Assembly: GCA_963709185.1 (NCBI GenBank)
Contig: CAVPVQ010000028.1
Location: 248,001-312,000 of the forward strand
Reading direction: 5' to 3'
Length of the DNA stretch: 64,000 nucleotides
Source of the DNA: Roseiarcus sp963709185
GTDB taxonomy: Bacteria; Pseudomonadota; Alphaproteobacteria; Rhizobiales; Beijerinckiaceae
Within the stretch, counting starts at the first letter, position 1. Every line of letters begins with the position of its first letter. Both the position numbers and the translations under genes were made by a program. Under the pieces are notes generated by a model. That model saw nothing but the letters and a program-made list of their open reading frames with translations, was not told the origin of the DNA and made no database searches. This document shows, one piece after another, positions 47,773 through 56,238 of this stretch.

Positions 47773-47883
47773 CAGCGGCGCGTCTCGCCGCCGGCGATCG
47801 GGGACTGCCGCGCGGCGAAAAAGACGCCCTGCCGGCTTCGCCAATCGCGTGCGGGCGCGCTATGGTCCGGTGGGAGCCAAGAC

Positions 47884-48645
47884 ATGTCCTCGCCAGCCCG
47901 CCAAGAAACCCATTTCGGCTATCGCAATGTGCCGCTCGACGCCAAGCAGCGGCTCGTCGACGACGTTTTCGAAAAGGTCGCCGATCGTTACGATGTGATG
48001 AACGATCTGATGTCCTTCGGCCTGCACCGGCTGTGGAAGGACCTGCTGGTGGCCAAAGTGCGCCCGTCGCGCACCCGGGCGTTCGCCCATCTCGACGTCG
48101 CCGGGGGCACCGGCGATGTGGCGTTTCGGGTCGCCGAGGCCGGCGGTCCGCTGACCGCCGTTACCGCGCTCGACGTCAACGGCGAAATGCTGCGGGTCGG
48201 GCGGGAGCGCGCGGCCCGGCGCAGCGTCGGCAAGCGCGTCGCCTTCATCGAGGGCAACGCCGAGGCGCTGCCGCTGCCGGGCGACAGTTTCGACGCCTAC
48301 ACGATCGCCTTTGGAATTCGCAATGTGCCGCGCATCGACCGGGCGCTCGCCGAGGCCTATCGGGTGCTCAAACGCGGTGGTCGCTTTCTCGCACTGGAGT
48401 TTTCGCGGGTCGACACGCCGCTGCTCGACCGCCTCTACGACGCTTATTCCTTCACCGCGATTCCCGCGCTCGGCAGGATCGTCGCGGGCGACGGCGAGCC
48501 TTATCGCTATCTCGTCGAATCGATCCGCCGGTTCCCGGCGCCCGAGCGTTTCGCGGACATGATCGGCGAGGCGGGCTTCGCGCGCGCCGGCTTCGTCAGG
48601 CTGTCGGCGGGGGTCGTCGCCATTCATTCCGGCTGGAAGCTGTAG
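47884..48645 (+). CDS. ubiE: Demethylmenaquinone/2-methoxy-6-polyprenylbenzoquinol methyltransferase UbiE
   Basis: A 253-residue C-methyltransferase of ubiquinone synthesis. The start THFGYRNVPLDAKQRLVDDVFEKVADRYDVMNDLMSFGLHRLWK is the UbiE signature region, motif I is LDVAGGTGDVAF, and YTIAFGIRNVPRIDRAL plus the C-terminal GVVAIHSGWKL are diagnostic. GGGAG precedes ATG 47884. It forms a tight operon with ubiB, two bases later. Confidence 0.95.
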   Translation: MSSPARQETHFGYRNVPLDAKQRLVDDVFEKVADRYDVMNDLMSFGLHRLWKDLLVAKVRPSRTRAFAHLDVAGGTGDVAFRVAEAGGPLTAVTALDVNGEMLRVGRERAARRSVGKRVAFIEGNAEALPLPGDSFDAYTIAFGIRNVPRIDRALAEAYRVLKRGGRFLALEFSRVDTPLLDRLYDAYSFTAIPALGRIVAGDGEPYRYLVESIRRFPAPERFADMIGEAGFARAGFVRLSAGVVAIHSGWKL

Positions 48646-48647
48646 AT

Positions 48648-50219
48648 TTGTGGCCCCTGGCGAATTTCGGTCATTGCGTGCGGCTTGCCTGGGCCGGCTT
48701 CGTGCTGGCGCGCGAGGGCGCCTTCGTCGATATCGATCCGCAGGTCGTTCCGCCGCTGGCGCGCGCGCCGCTGGCGCTCGCCAACCTGCTGGCGCGCCGC
48801 GGCGCCAACGGCCTCGATGGCCTGTCGACGGCGATCGACCGGCTTGGCCCTTCCTTCGTGAAGCTCGGCCAGTTCCTGTCGACGAGACCGGACATCGTTG
48901 GCGCCAAGGTCGCCAACCAGCTTGAGCAATTGCAGGACCGGATGGCCCCCTATCCGCGCAGCGTCGCCGTCGCGACGATCGAAGCGGCCTTCGGGGTGAA
49001 GCTCGACGCCCTGTTCATCGACTTCGGCGAAGCGGTGGCGGCCGCCTCGATCGCCCAGGTCCATCGCGCCCGCGTCAGGGACGGTGAGGCGACGCGCGAG
49101 GTCGCGGTGAAAATCGTGCGGCCGGGCATCGAGCGGCGCTTTGCACGCGACCTCTCCGACATGTTCTTCGCCGCGCGAATGGCGCAGCGGATGGCCCCCG
49201 ACATGCGCCGATTGAAACCCGTCGAGATCGTCGAGGCGCTGGCGCGCTCGGTGCGCATCGAGATGGACTTTCGCCTGGAGGCGGCGGCCGCTTCCGAATT
49301 CGCTGAAAACGTCGGTGACGACGCCGACTTCCGCGTGCCGACGGTCGACTGGGACCGGACGACGCGGCAGGTGCTGACGCTCGAATGGATTCACGGCATG
49401 CCGCTGGCCGATCCGGATCGGCTCGCCGCGGCCGGCTTCGATCCGCCGAAACTCGGGCGCACGCTGATCCAGTCGTTCCTGCGCCACGCCCTGCGCGACG
49501 GCTTCTTTCACGCCGACATGCATCAGGGCAACCTGTTCGTCGACCCGCAGGGGCGCGTCGCCGCTGTCGATTTCGGCATCATGGGGCGTCTCGGCCCGAA
49601 GGAGCGACGCTTTCTCGCCGAGATCCTCTACGGTTTCATCAACCGCGACTACCAGCGCGTCGCCGAGGTGCATTTTGAGGCGGGCTATGTCCCGCACAGT
49701 CATCGCGTCGAGGATTTCGCGCAGGCGATCAGGGCGATCGGCGAGCCGATCCGCTCGCGCACCGCCGACCAGATTTCGATGGCCAAACTGCTGACCCTGT
49801 TGTTCGAGATCACCGCGCTGTTCGACATGGCGACGCGCATCGAACTGGTCATGCTGCAGAAGACCATGGTGGTGGTGGAAGGCGTGGCGCGCAAACTCGA
49901 CCCCCGCCTCGACATGTGGGCGACCGCCGAGCCGGTCGTCGGCGACTGGATCGCCCGGAACCTCGGCCCGCGCGGCAAGATCGAGGACGCCGGCCGCAAC
50001 GTTTTTTCGCTGGTCAAATTGATCGCCGAGGCGCCGCAACGTCTGGAGCGCCTGAATGCGCTGGTCGAGGGTTGGGAAGAGGCGGCCGAAGCGCGCCGGG
50101 CGTCGCCTTCAGGCGGGTCCGATGCGACCGCGTCGCCGGATGGGCGACGCACGGCGTCATGGCCGGTCGCGCTCTGGGCGATCGTGGCGCTGCTCGCGTG
50201 GATCGCCTTTCGTCGGTGA
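48648..50219 (+). CDS. ubiB: Ubiquinone biosynthesis protein UbiB (ABC1/ADCK-type kinase-like)
   Basis: A 523-residue membrane-bound atypical kinase needed for ubiquinone synthesis. The KxGQ motif is SFVKLGQFLSTRPD, the invariant Lys is in EVAVKIVRPG, the nucleotide-loop region AAASIAQVHRA is Ala-rich, and the catalytic DFG-like segment is VAAVDFGIMGRLG, preceded by FFHADMHQGNLF. One C-terminal transmembrane helix (ALWAIVALLAWIAF). TTG 48648, two bases after ubiE, is the most plausible start because conserved sequence begins at once and no ATG precedes it. Confidence 0.92.
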   Translation: MWPLANFGHCVRLAWAGFVLAREGAFVDIDPQVVPPLARAPLALANLLARRGANGLDGLSTAIDRLGPSFVKLGQFLSTRPDIVGAKVANQLEQLQDRMAPYPRSVAVATIEAAFGVKLDALFIDFGEAVAAASIAQVHRARVRDGEATREVAVKIVRPGIERRFARDLSDMFFAARMAQRMAPDMRRLKPVEIVEALARSVRIEMDFRLEAAAASEFAENVGDDADFRVPTVDWDRTTRQVLTLEWIHGMPLADPDRLAAAGFDPPKLGRTLIQSFLRHALRDGFFHADMHQGNLFVDPQGRVAAVDFGIMGRLGPKERRFLAEILYGFINRDYQRVAEVHFEAGYVPHSHRVEDFAQAIRAIGEPIRSRTADQISMAKLLTLLFEITALFDMATRIELVMLQKTMVVVEGVARKLDPRLDMWATAEPVVGDWIARNLGPRGKIEDAGRNVFSLVKLIAEAPQRLERLNALVEGWEEAAEARRASPSGGSDATASPDGRRTASWPVALWAIVALLAWIAFRR

Positions 50220-50268
50220 CGGCGCCGCTGCGCTGTCGGCATTTGGTTTGGATGGCGAGGAAATCGCG

Positions 50269-51537
50269 ATGACGGAAACGGTTCACTCCCCTCGGCGCGT
50301 TCTGCTGATCATCGGCGGCGGCATCGCGGCCTACAAGGCGCTCGAACTCATCCGCCGGCTGCGCGAGCGCGGCGTCGCGACGCGCGTCGTGATGACGCAG
50401 GCGGCCAAGCAGTTCATCACGCCGCTTTCGGCGGCGGCGCTCAGCGGCGACCGGGTTTACGACGACCTGTTCTCGCTGACCGACGAAGCCGAGATGGGCC
50501 ATATCGAATTGTCGCGCGAAGCCGATCTCGTCGTCGTCGCGCCGGCCACCGCCGACCTGGTGGCGCGCATGGCCCACGGCCTCGCCGACGATCTGGCGAC
50601 GACGGCTTTGCTGGCGACCGACAAGAAGACGCTGGTCGCGCCGGCGATGAACCTGCGGATGTGGCTTCATCCGGCGACCCAGCGCAATGTCGGCGCGCTT
50701 CGTCAGGACGGAATTCTGTTCGTCGGACCCGACGACGGGGAAATGGCGTGCGGCGAATATGGGCCGGGCCGGATGGCCGAGCCGCTGGCGATCGTCGCGG
50801 CGATCGAGGCGGCGCTGGCTGAACCGACAAGCCTCGCTCTGCCGGCGGGCGGCGGGCGGAGCGACGCCGCCAAGCCCGGCCCACTCGCCGGCCGGCATGT
50901 TCTGGTGACGTCCGGCCCGACGTTCGAGCCGATCGACCCGGTGCGCTTCATCGGCAATCGCTCGTCCGGTCGGCAGGGTCACGCGATCGCGCAGGCGGCG
51001 GCTGACGCCGGCGCCAGGGTGACGCTGGTCAGCGGGCCGGTTTGCATCCCCGACCCCGCCGGCGTCGCGGCGACCCATGTCGAGGATGCGCGCGAAATGC
51101 TCGCCGCCGTGCAGGCGGCGCTGCCCGCCGATATTTTCATCGCGGCGGCGGCGGTCGGCGATTGGCGGGTCGCGCGTTCGCGCACGCAGAAGATCAAGAA
51201 GGGCGCGGATGCGCCGCCGAGCCTTGCGCTGGTCGAGAACCCCGACATTCTCGCGGCGATCGGACGCAACTCCCCGCGCCGTCCGGCGTTAGTCGTCGGG
51301 TTTGCCGCCGAAACGGAGCATGTTATCGAGAATGCGCGCGACAAGCTGCGGCGCAAACGGTGCGATCTGATCGTCGCCAACAGCGTCGCGGAAGGGACGG
51401 GCGTCTTCGGCGGAAGCGCCAACGCCGTTCATCTCGTCACGGCGGCGGGGGTCGAATCCTGGCCGAAAATGAGCAAGCAGGAGGTGGCGGCGCGGTTGAT
51501 CGAGCGGCTGGTCGCGCTATTGAAGGACAAGGGATGA
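50269..51537 (+). CDS. coaBC: Bifunctional phosphopantothenoylcysteine decarboxylase/phosphopantothenate--cysteine ligase
   Basis: A 422-residue bifunctional enzyme of coenzyme A synthesis. The N-terminal flavodoxin-like CoaC half has GGGIAAYKALELIRRL, the His of the decarboxylase site in GHIELSREADL, and PAMNLRMW. The CoaB half from about residue 205 has VLVTSGPTFEPIDPVRFIGNRSSGRQG and the Lys in RTQKIKKG. GCGAGGAAA precedes ATG 50269. It overlaps dut by four bases. Confidence 0.95.
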   Translation: MTETVHSPRRVLLIIGGGIAAYKALELIRRLRERGVATRVVMTQAAKQFITPLSAAALSGDRVYDDLFSLTDEAEMGHIELSREADLVVVAPATADLVARMAHGLADDLATTALLATDKKTLVAPAMNLRMWLHPATQRNVGALRQDGILFVGPDDGEMACGEYGPGRMAEPLAIVAAIEAALAEPTSLALPAGGGRSDAAKPGPLAGRHVLVTSGPTFEPIDPVRFIGNRSSGRQGHAIAQAAADAGARVTLVSGPVCIPDPAGVAATHVEDAREMLAAVQAALPADIFIAAAAVGDWRVARSRTQKIKKGADAPPSLALVENPDILAAIGRNSPRRPALVVGFAAETEHVIENARDKLRRKRCDLIVANSVAEGTGVFGGSANAVHLVTAAGVESWPKMSKQEVAARLIERLVALLKDKG

Positions 51538-51998
51538 TCCGGGCGCTTATCAAACGACTTCCGCACGGACGGGGCTTGCCATTGCCGGCCTATCAGAGCG
51601 AGCATGCGGCCGGATTGGACCTTGTCGCCGCGCTGCAGGCCGACGCCGGCGTCATCCTGGAGCCCGGCGCGAGAGCGCTGATCCCCACGGGTCTGGCGAT
51701 TGAACTGCCGAGCGGCTACGAAGCACAGGTCAGGCCCCGCTCAGGGCTGGCGCTCAGCTTCGGCGTTACAGTCCTCAACAGTCCCGGAACCATCGACGCC
51801 GACTATCGCGGCGAAATCGGCGTCATCCTGGTCAATCTCGGCAGCCGCCCCTTCGAAGTCAAACGGGGTGCGCGGATCGCGCAACTTGTCGTTTCCCGGG
51901 CCGAGCGGCTGGCGATCGAAGAGAGCGGCGCGCTGGAGGACACTGCGCGCGGTTCGGGCGGATTTGGTTCCACCGGAGACGGCGGCATGGAGGCGTAA
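51534..51998 (+). CDS. dut: Deoxyuridine 5'-triphosphate nucleotidohydrolase
   Basis: A 154-residue trimeric dUTPase that keeps uracil out of DNA. Five family motifs are visible: AGLDLVA (1), RPRSGLA (2), GTIDADYRGEIGVILVN (3), RGARIAQLVV (4) and RGSGGFGSTG (5, the flexible C-terminal arm). Start ATGA overlaps the coaBC stop, giving the ubiE-ubiB-coaBC-dut order typical of the group. Confidence 0.95.
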   Translation: MIRALIKRLPHGRGLPLPAYQSEHAAGLDLVAALQADAGVILEPGARALIPTGLAIELPSGYEAQVRPRSGLALSFGVTVLNSPGTIDADYRGEIGVILVNLGSRPFEVKRGARIAQLVVSRAERLAIEESGALEDTARGSGGFGSTGDGGMEA

Positions 51999-51999
51999 A

Positions 52000-52452
52000 A
52001 TGCATTTCTTGTCCAAGCGCGCCCTGCTTGGGATCGCCGCCGTCGCCGACGTCGCTCTCTACGCCCGTCCGGCGCCGGTCGCCGCCAAGGCGCTCGCCGC
52101 GCGCCATCGGCTGCCGCCCCGCCATCTCGAAACGCTGTTGCAGGGCCTTGTCCAGGCGAACATTCTCAAGGGCGTGCGCGGACCGCGCGGCGGTTACGAA
52201 CTGGCGCGCGAACGGCGCAAGATCACGGTCGGCGAAATCGTGCGGACCGTCGCCGCCATGAGCGCGGGCGACCCCGATGAAGGCGGCGCGTCGTCCCGGC
52301 TGGTCAAGAAGGTCATCGAGCCCAGCGTGCGGAAGGCCGGAGAATCGTTTCTGGCCAATCTCGACGCGATCACCGTCGAGGATCTGTGCGTCGCGGCGAT
52401 CGCCGCGCGAATCCTCGAAGACGAGCAGGCCGGGGGCGATTTTGCGATCTGA
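52000..52452 (+). CDS. Rrf2-family regulator without iron-sulfur cysteines, beside cysK
   Basis: A 150-residue Rrf2 winged-helix protein: AVADVALYARPAPVAAKALAARHRLPPRHLETLLQGLVQANILKGVRGPRGGYELARE is a full DNA-binding domain with wing. Only one Cys is present (DLCVAA), so the three-cysteine cluster site of IscR is missing. That, and the cysK gene about 100 bases downstream, recall CymR, which senses cysteine status by binding CysK. A role in controlling cysteine synthesis is therefore inferred. It begins two bases after the dut stop. Confidence 0.85.
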   Translation: MHFLSKRALLGIAAVADVALYARPAPVAAKALAARHRLPPRHLETLLQGLVQANILKGVRGPRGGYELARERRKITVGEIVRTVAAMSAGDPDEGGASSRLVKKVIEPSVRKAGESFLANLDAITVEDLCVAAIAARILEDEQAGGDFAI

Positions 52453-52556
52453 GCAGGCGCTTGCGCCGGTTCGATATGGACAGTCCGGGCATAGCTGATA
52501 GCATTCGCGCGGTCCGCCTCGTGGTTCAGGCCCGGCGGCGCAACGGAGGATGGTTC

Positions 52557-53540
52557 ATGGCCGACGCCGCTTCGACAGCCAGCGAGAGGCGCGCTCCAGG
52601 CCGCGGGCGCATCTACAATTCGATCACGCAGACGATCGGCGACACGCCGCTGGTCCGCCTCGACCGAATCGCCAGGGAGAAAGGCGTCGCCGCGCATCTG
52701 CTCGCCAAGCTCGAATTCTTCAACCCGATCAGCAGCGTCAAGGATCGCATCGGCGTCGCGATGGTCGACGCCCTGGAAGCGCAGGGCAAGATCGGTCCCG
52801 GGCGCGGCGTGCTGGTCGAGCCGACCTCCGGCAACACCGGCATCGCCCTCGCCTTCGTCGCCGCGGCGCGCGGCTACAAGCTGATCCTGGTCATGCCGGA
52901 GTCGATGTCGATCGAGCGGCGCAAGATGCTGGCGCTGCTGGGAGCCGAACTCGTGCTGACGCCGGCGCCGCTCGGCATGAAGGGGTCGATCGCCAAGGCG
53001 CACGAGATCGTCGCCGCGACGCCTGGCGCGGTGATTCCCCAGCAGTTCGAGAACCCGGCCAATCCCGAGATCCATCGCCGCACCACCGCCGAGGAAATCT
53101 GGAACGACACGCACGGCGAGGTCGACGCGGTGGTCTCGGGCGTGGGCACCGGAGGGACCATCACCGGGGTCGGCGAAGTGCTGAAACCGCGCCGTCCGGG
53201 CCTCAAGATGATCGCGGTGGAGCCGGAGGATTCGCCGGTGCTGTCGGGCGGGCCGCCCGGACCGCACAAGATTCAGGGGCTCGGCGCCGGCTTCGTGCCG
53301 GCCATCCTCGATCGCGCGGTGATCGACGAAATCATAACGATCGGCAACCAGACCTCCTTCGACACGGCGCGGCTGGTGGCGCGTCTCGAAGGCATTCCGG
53401 TCGGCATTTCGTCGGGCGCGGCGGTCGCCGCGGCCATCGACGTCGGCCGGCGCCCGGAGTTCGCCGGCAAGAACATCGTCATCATCATCCCCTCGTTCGC
53501 CGAGCGCTACCTGTCGACGGCGCTGTTCGAAGGATTGTGA
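52557..53540 (+). CDS. cysK: Cysteine synthase A (O-acetylserine sulfhydrylase)
   Basis: A 327-residue PLP enzyme joining sulfide to O-acetylserine. PLP Lys is in PISSVKDRIGVAM (near residue 61), the substrate loop is EPTSGNTGIALA, the phosphate loop is SGVGTGGTITGVGEVL, and the C-terminal Ser contact is in GISSGAAVAAA. ACGGAGGA precedes ATG 52557. A further out-of-frame ATG at 52550 is ignored. The 3' end overlaps the convergent AGE-family gene by 34 bases. Confidence 0.93.
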   Translation: MADAASTASERRAPGRGRIYNSITQTIGDTPLVRLDRIAREKGVAAHLLAKLEFFNPISSVKDRIGVAMVDALEAQGKIGPGRGVLVEPTSGNTGIALAFVAAARGYKLILVMPESMSIERRKMLALLGAELVLTPAPLGMKGSIAKAHEIVAATPGAVIPQQFENPANPEIHRRTTAEEIWNDTHGEVDAVVSGVGTGGTITGVGEVLKPRRPGLKMIAVEPEDSPVLSGGPPGPHKIQGLGAGFVPAILDRAVIDEIITIGNQTSFDTARLVARLEGIPVGISSGAAVAAAIDVGRRPEFAGKNIVIIIPSFAERYLSTALFEGL

Positions 53541-54782
53541 GCCTCGGCTGAGGCGGCGCGCGCGATGCCGCGCGTCAGGCTGGCGTTGGCCGGATAGAGC
53601 GGGATCAGGCAGGCCTGCAGCGCGTGGTAGATGTCCGGCTTGCCGACGAAATAGCCGGCGACGGGCTTGAGCGAATCGTCGAGTTGCGGGCGCCAGCCGC
53701 CGGCGCGCCGGTCGATCAGATGGCGCGCCGCAAAGCTCCAGATGCGCCGATACCATCCTTCGTGGAAGGCGCCGTCTGTCATGCGCCGCCAGGAACGCCG
53801 CGGCGCCGATCCCTTCGCAGCACGGCCACCACAGCCGGTCGCGAATCAGCGGGCGCCCGCTCCAGTCGAGCGTGTAGTAGAAGCCGCCGCGCGGCTCGTC
53901 CCAGCCCTCGGCGACCGCCTGCGCGAACAGCGCCTTCGCGGCGCCCGGCAGCCATTCGATCTTGCGGGCGCCGAGCTCCCACAATTGCATCGCCAGACGC
54001 GCCCATTCGAGCCAATGGCCCGGCGTCGTCCCATAGGGGCGAAACATGTCGGAGCCCTTGTATTCCCGGTCGATCGTCCAGTCCGCGCGATAGTGCTCGG
54101 GCACCCGCCAATGATGCGCGCCGGCCATCCGCCGCAGAATGAGATCGGCGATGCTCTCGGCCTTGTCGAGATAGGAGCGCTCGCCGGTCGCCTCGAACGC
54201 CGCCATCAGCGCCTCGGTCAGGTGCATGTTGGAATTCTGGCCGCGATAGGCCGCGATCGGCGACCAATCGGCGGCGAACTCCTCGGCGCTCGCGCCATGC
54301 GCCGGCTCCCAGAACCGCCGGTCGATGACTTCGCTGACGTCGGTGAGCAGCCGATCGGCCTTGGGATGCCCGACGATCTTCGCGCTCGAGGCGGCGAGCA
54401 GCACGAAGGCGTGGCCATAGGCGAGCTTGTCGCTCTCGCGCGGGCCGTCGTCGTCGAACGACCAGAAATAGCCGCCGTTGACGCGGTCGCGATGGCGATC
54501 GAGCAGCGCCTCGACGCCGTGGTCGACAAAATCGTCCGCGCCGGGGCGCCCGAGCAGATGGCCGATCGCAAAGCAATGAACCATGCGGGTGGTCGCATGG
54601 AGCGGGCGGGCGCGCTCGCCGGCGATCGCATGGCCCGCGTCGTCAAGCGCGTGGAAGCCGCCGGCCGGGTTGAGCGACTCGCCTTCGAAGAACGAGAACA
54701 GGCTGTCGGCCTCGCCGAGCAGCCAGCGGCGGTGGCCGGCGTTGCGCCGCCACGACGGGGATTCGACCGACAGTCCGCTCAT
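53507..54782 (-). CDS. AGE-family epimerase/isomerase (one frameshift)
   Basis: N-acylglucosamine 2-epimerase superfamily, an (alpha/alpha)6 barrel. ATG 54782 leads through LHATTRMVHCFAIGHLLG, GGYFWSFDDDGP, SDKLAYGHAFVLLAAS, NSNMHLTEALMAAFEATGE and PGHWLEWARLAMQL, which hold the conserved His and Arg residues of the barrel. After CEGIGAAAFLAA the frame is shifted by one base near 53793 and resumes MTDGAFHEGWYRRIWSFA, ending at 53507. About 425 residues merged. Members isomerise mannose, cellobiose or sulfoquinovose; the sugar cannot be told here. Confidence 0.83.
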
Positions 54783-54923
54783 GCTGTTTTCAACTCCGCG
54801 GCGGCGTAAATCACTCCAATCATCCTAACACGCCTCGGCTTGGTCCTGGAGAGTTCGCAACAGACCCCGCCGAGACCGTAAAGCGACCGGCGGGGCGCGC
54901 ATCGTCGGCGAAAGGGGAGCCAG

Positions 54924-55433
54924 ATGGTAGATTACACGACTTTTCCACCGGTCGGCCAGATCGACGACACTTCCTGCTGGGCGGCCTGCCTGAGCTGGTG
55001 GCTGACCGCAAGCAACAAGCCGCCGGAGACGCAGGCGCAGTTGTTCGACGATTACCACTCCCTGTTCAATCCGGACGGCACGATATCGCCCGACACGTTC
55101 AAGGCGATCGCTGCGACCCCCAAGTTCAACATGCAGGTGGCGCAGTTCGAGATCGGCGACATCCAGCAGATGCGCGACAATGGCGTTCTGCCGCTCACCA
55201 ACACCCCCAACATCATCGGTTGGAACAAGTTCGTCACCGGCAAGGGCCTCGTCGGCCTGCACATGAACGTCGTGTTCAATCAGCGGGACGGCTCGTCGGG
55301 CAAGATCGTGACCTGCATGGAGCCTTACTTTCCCGACCCCGGCGTCGACTACCAGCGCACCGGCCAATTCATCGACCGCGACATCGGCTTTTTCCTGAAC
55401 ACCAGCCCGATCTGGATCGGCGTCGGGAACTGA
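54924..55433 (+). CDS. Papain-like cysteine protease domain protein
   Basis: A 169-residue protein consisting of little more than a papain-like (C39/C70-like) domain. The nucleophile region reads IDDTSCWAACLSWWLTA, with Cys near residue 18 preceded by a likely oxyanion-hole residue. The candidate His lies in GLVGLHMNVVFNQ, and the third residue may be in CMEPYFPDPGVDY. There is no signal peptide or membrane segment. It opens a cluster with a secreted protein and a CHASE2 cyclase. Whether it is a secreted effector, a toxin or a housekeeping peptidase is unknown. Confidence 0.7.
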   Translation: MVDYTTFPPVGQIDDTSCWAACLSWWLTASNKPPETQAQLFDDYHSLFNPDGTISPDTFKAIAATPKFNMQVAQFEIGDIQQMRDNGVLPLTNTPNIIGWNKFVTGKGLVGLHMNVVFNQRDGSSGKIVTCMEPYFPDPGVDYQRTGQFIDRDIGFFLNTSPIWIGVGN

Positions 55434-55531
55434 CGATGCGAAATGGCGCCGCCGTGCCGCCATTTTCTTCGGTAAACCGCAGCGCGGGAGTGCTATTGTC
55501 CGCTTGAACCCTGGGGCGTGGAGTTCCCGGC

Positions 55532-56218
55532 ATGGCGTTCGCCAGGCTTGCGGCGTTTCTGATCGGCATGGGGGCGGCGGCGACGTCAGCCGGCGCGCAG
55601 ACCCCGTCGGCGATCGTCGAAGAGGTCGGCGGCCATCCCCCCGGCGTCGAATTCATGGACTATGTCGAGCCCGGCAGGGTCATTGAGCTCGGCCCCGGCG
55701 ATACAATCGTGCTCAGCTATCTCGGCTCGTGTCTGCGCGAGACGATCCGCGACGGCGCGGTCAAGGTGGGCCTCGATCACAGCGAGGCGATTTCCGCCCA
55801 TATCGAGCGCGCCCGGGTCGACTGCGAGGCCGGCAAGATGCTCGGCGCGGTCGGGCAGACCAGCAATTCGGCGAGCCTGATCATTCGCGGCGAACGACCG
55901 TTGACGATCCAGCCGGCGCCCGATCCCGAGTTCACGCTTTACGGCTTGAGTCCACTGGTCGAATTGAAGGGCGGCGGCAAACTGGTTATCGCCCGCCTCG
56001 ACCAGGACGGCGAATATCTCGCGCTGACCATCGATCCCGATCAACTCCTGCGCGGCAGGTTTCTGGATCTGGCGGCCGCGGGCAAATCCCTCACCGCCGG
56101 GGGCGTCTATGGCGCGCGCTGGAACGGCCGTCTTGTCGTCTTCAGGATCGACCCCAACGCCCGGTCCGGCCAGACGCCGATCATCGGACGCTTGCTGAGA
56201 CTGGGCCCGGCAAGCTGA
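55532..56218 (+). CDS. Secreted protein, possible FecR-like domain
   Basis: A 228-residue exported protein with a signal peptide (MAFARLAAFLIGMGAAATSAGA). The mature start FMDYVEPGRVIELGPGDTIVLSYLGSCLRETI resembles the FecR-type beta domain often encoded with CHASE2 cyclases in Hyphomicrobiales. The remainder is beta-rich and unassigned, with two Cys that could form a disulfide. It is 20 bases upstream of the cyclase gene, so it may supply a periplasmic partner for the CHASE2 sensor. Confidence 0.65.
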   Translation: MAFARLAAFLIGMGAAATSAGAQTPSAIVEEVGGHPPGVEFMDYVEPGRVIELGPGDTIVLSYLGSCLRETIRDGAVKVGLDHSEAISAHIERARVDCEAGKMLGAVGQTSNSASLIIRGERPLTIQPAPDPEFTLYGLSPLVELKGGGKLVIARLDQDGEYLALTIDPDQLLRGRFLDLAAAGKSLTAGGVYGARWNGRLVVFRIDPNARSGQTPIIGRLLRLGPAS

Positions 56219-56238
56219 GCGGCGCTCCGGAACGGCGG

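Noticed and set aside
47727..48647. A long N-terminal extension of UbiB through the ubiE region
   Set aside because: It is read in the wrong frame across ubiE, which is fully conserved. UbiB homology starts at 48648.
52194..53506. Extension of the AGE-family frame across cysK and the Rrf2 gene on the minus strand
   Set aside because: The sequence after 53793 in that frame has no homology; the true C-terminus is in another frame and stops at 53507.
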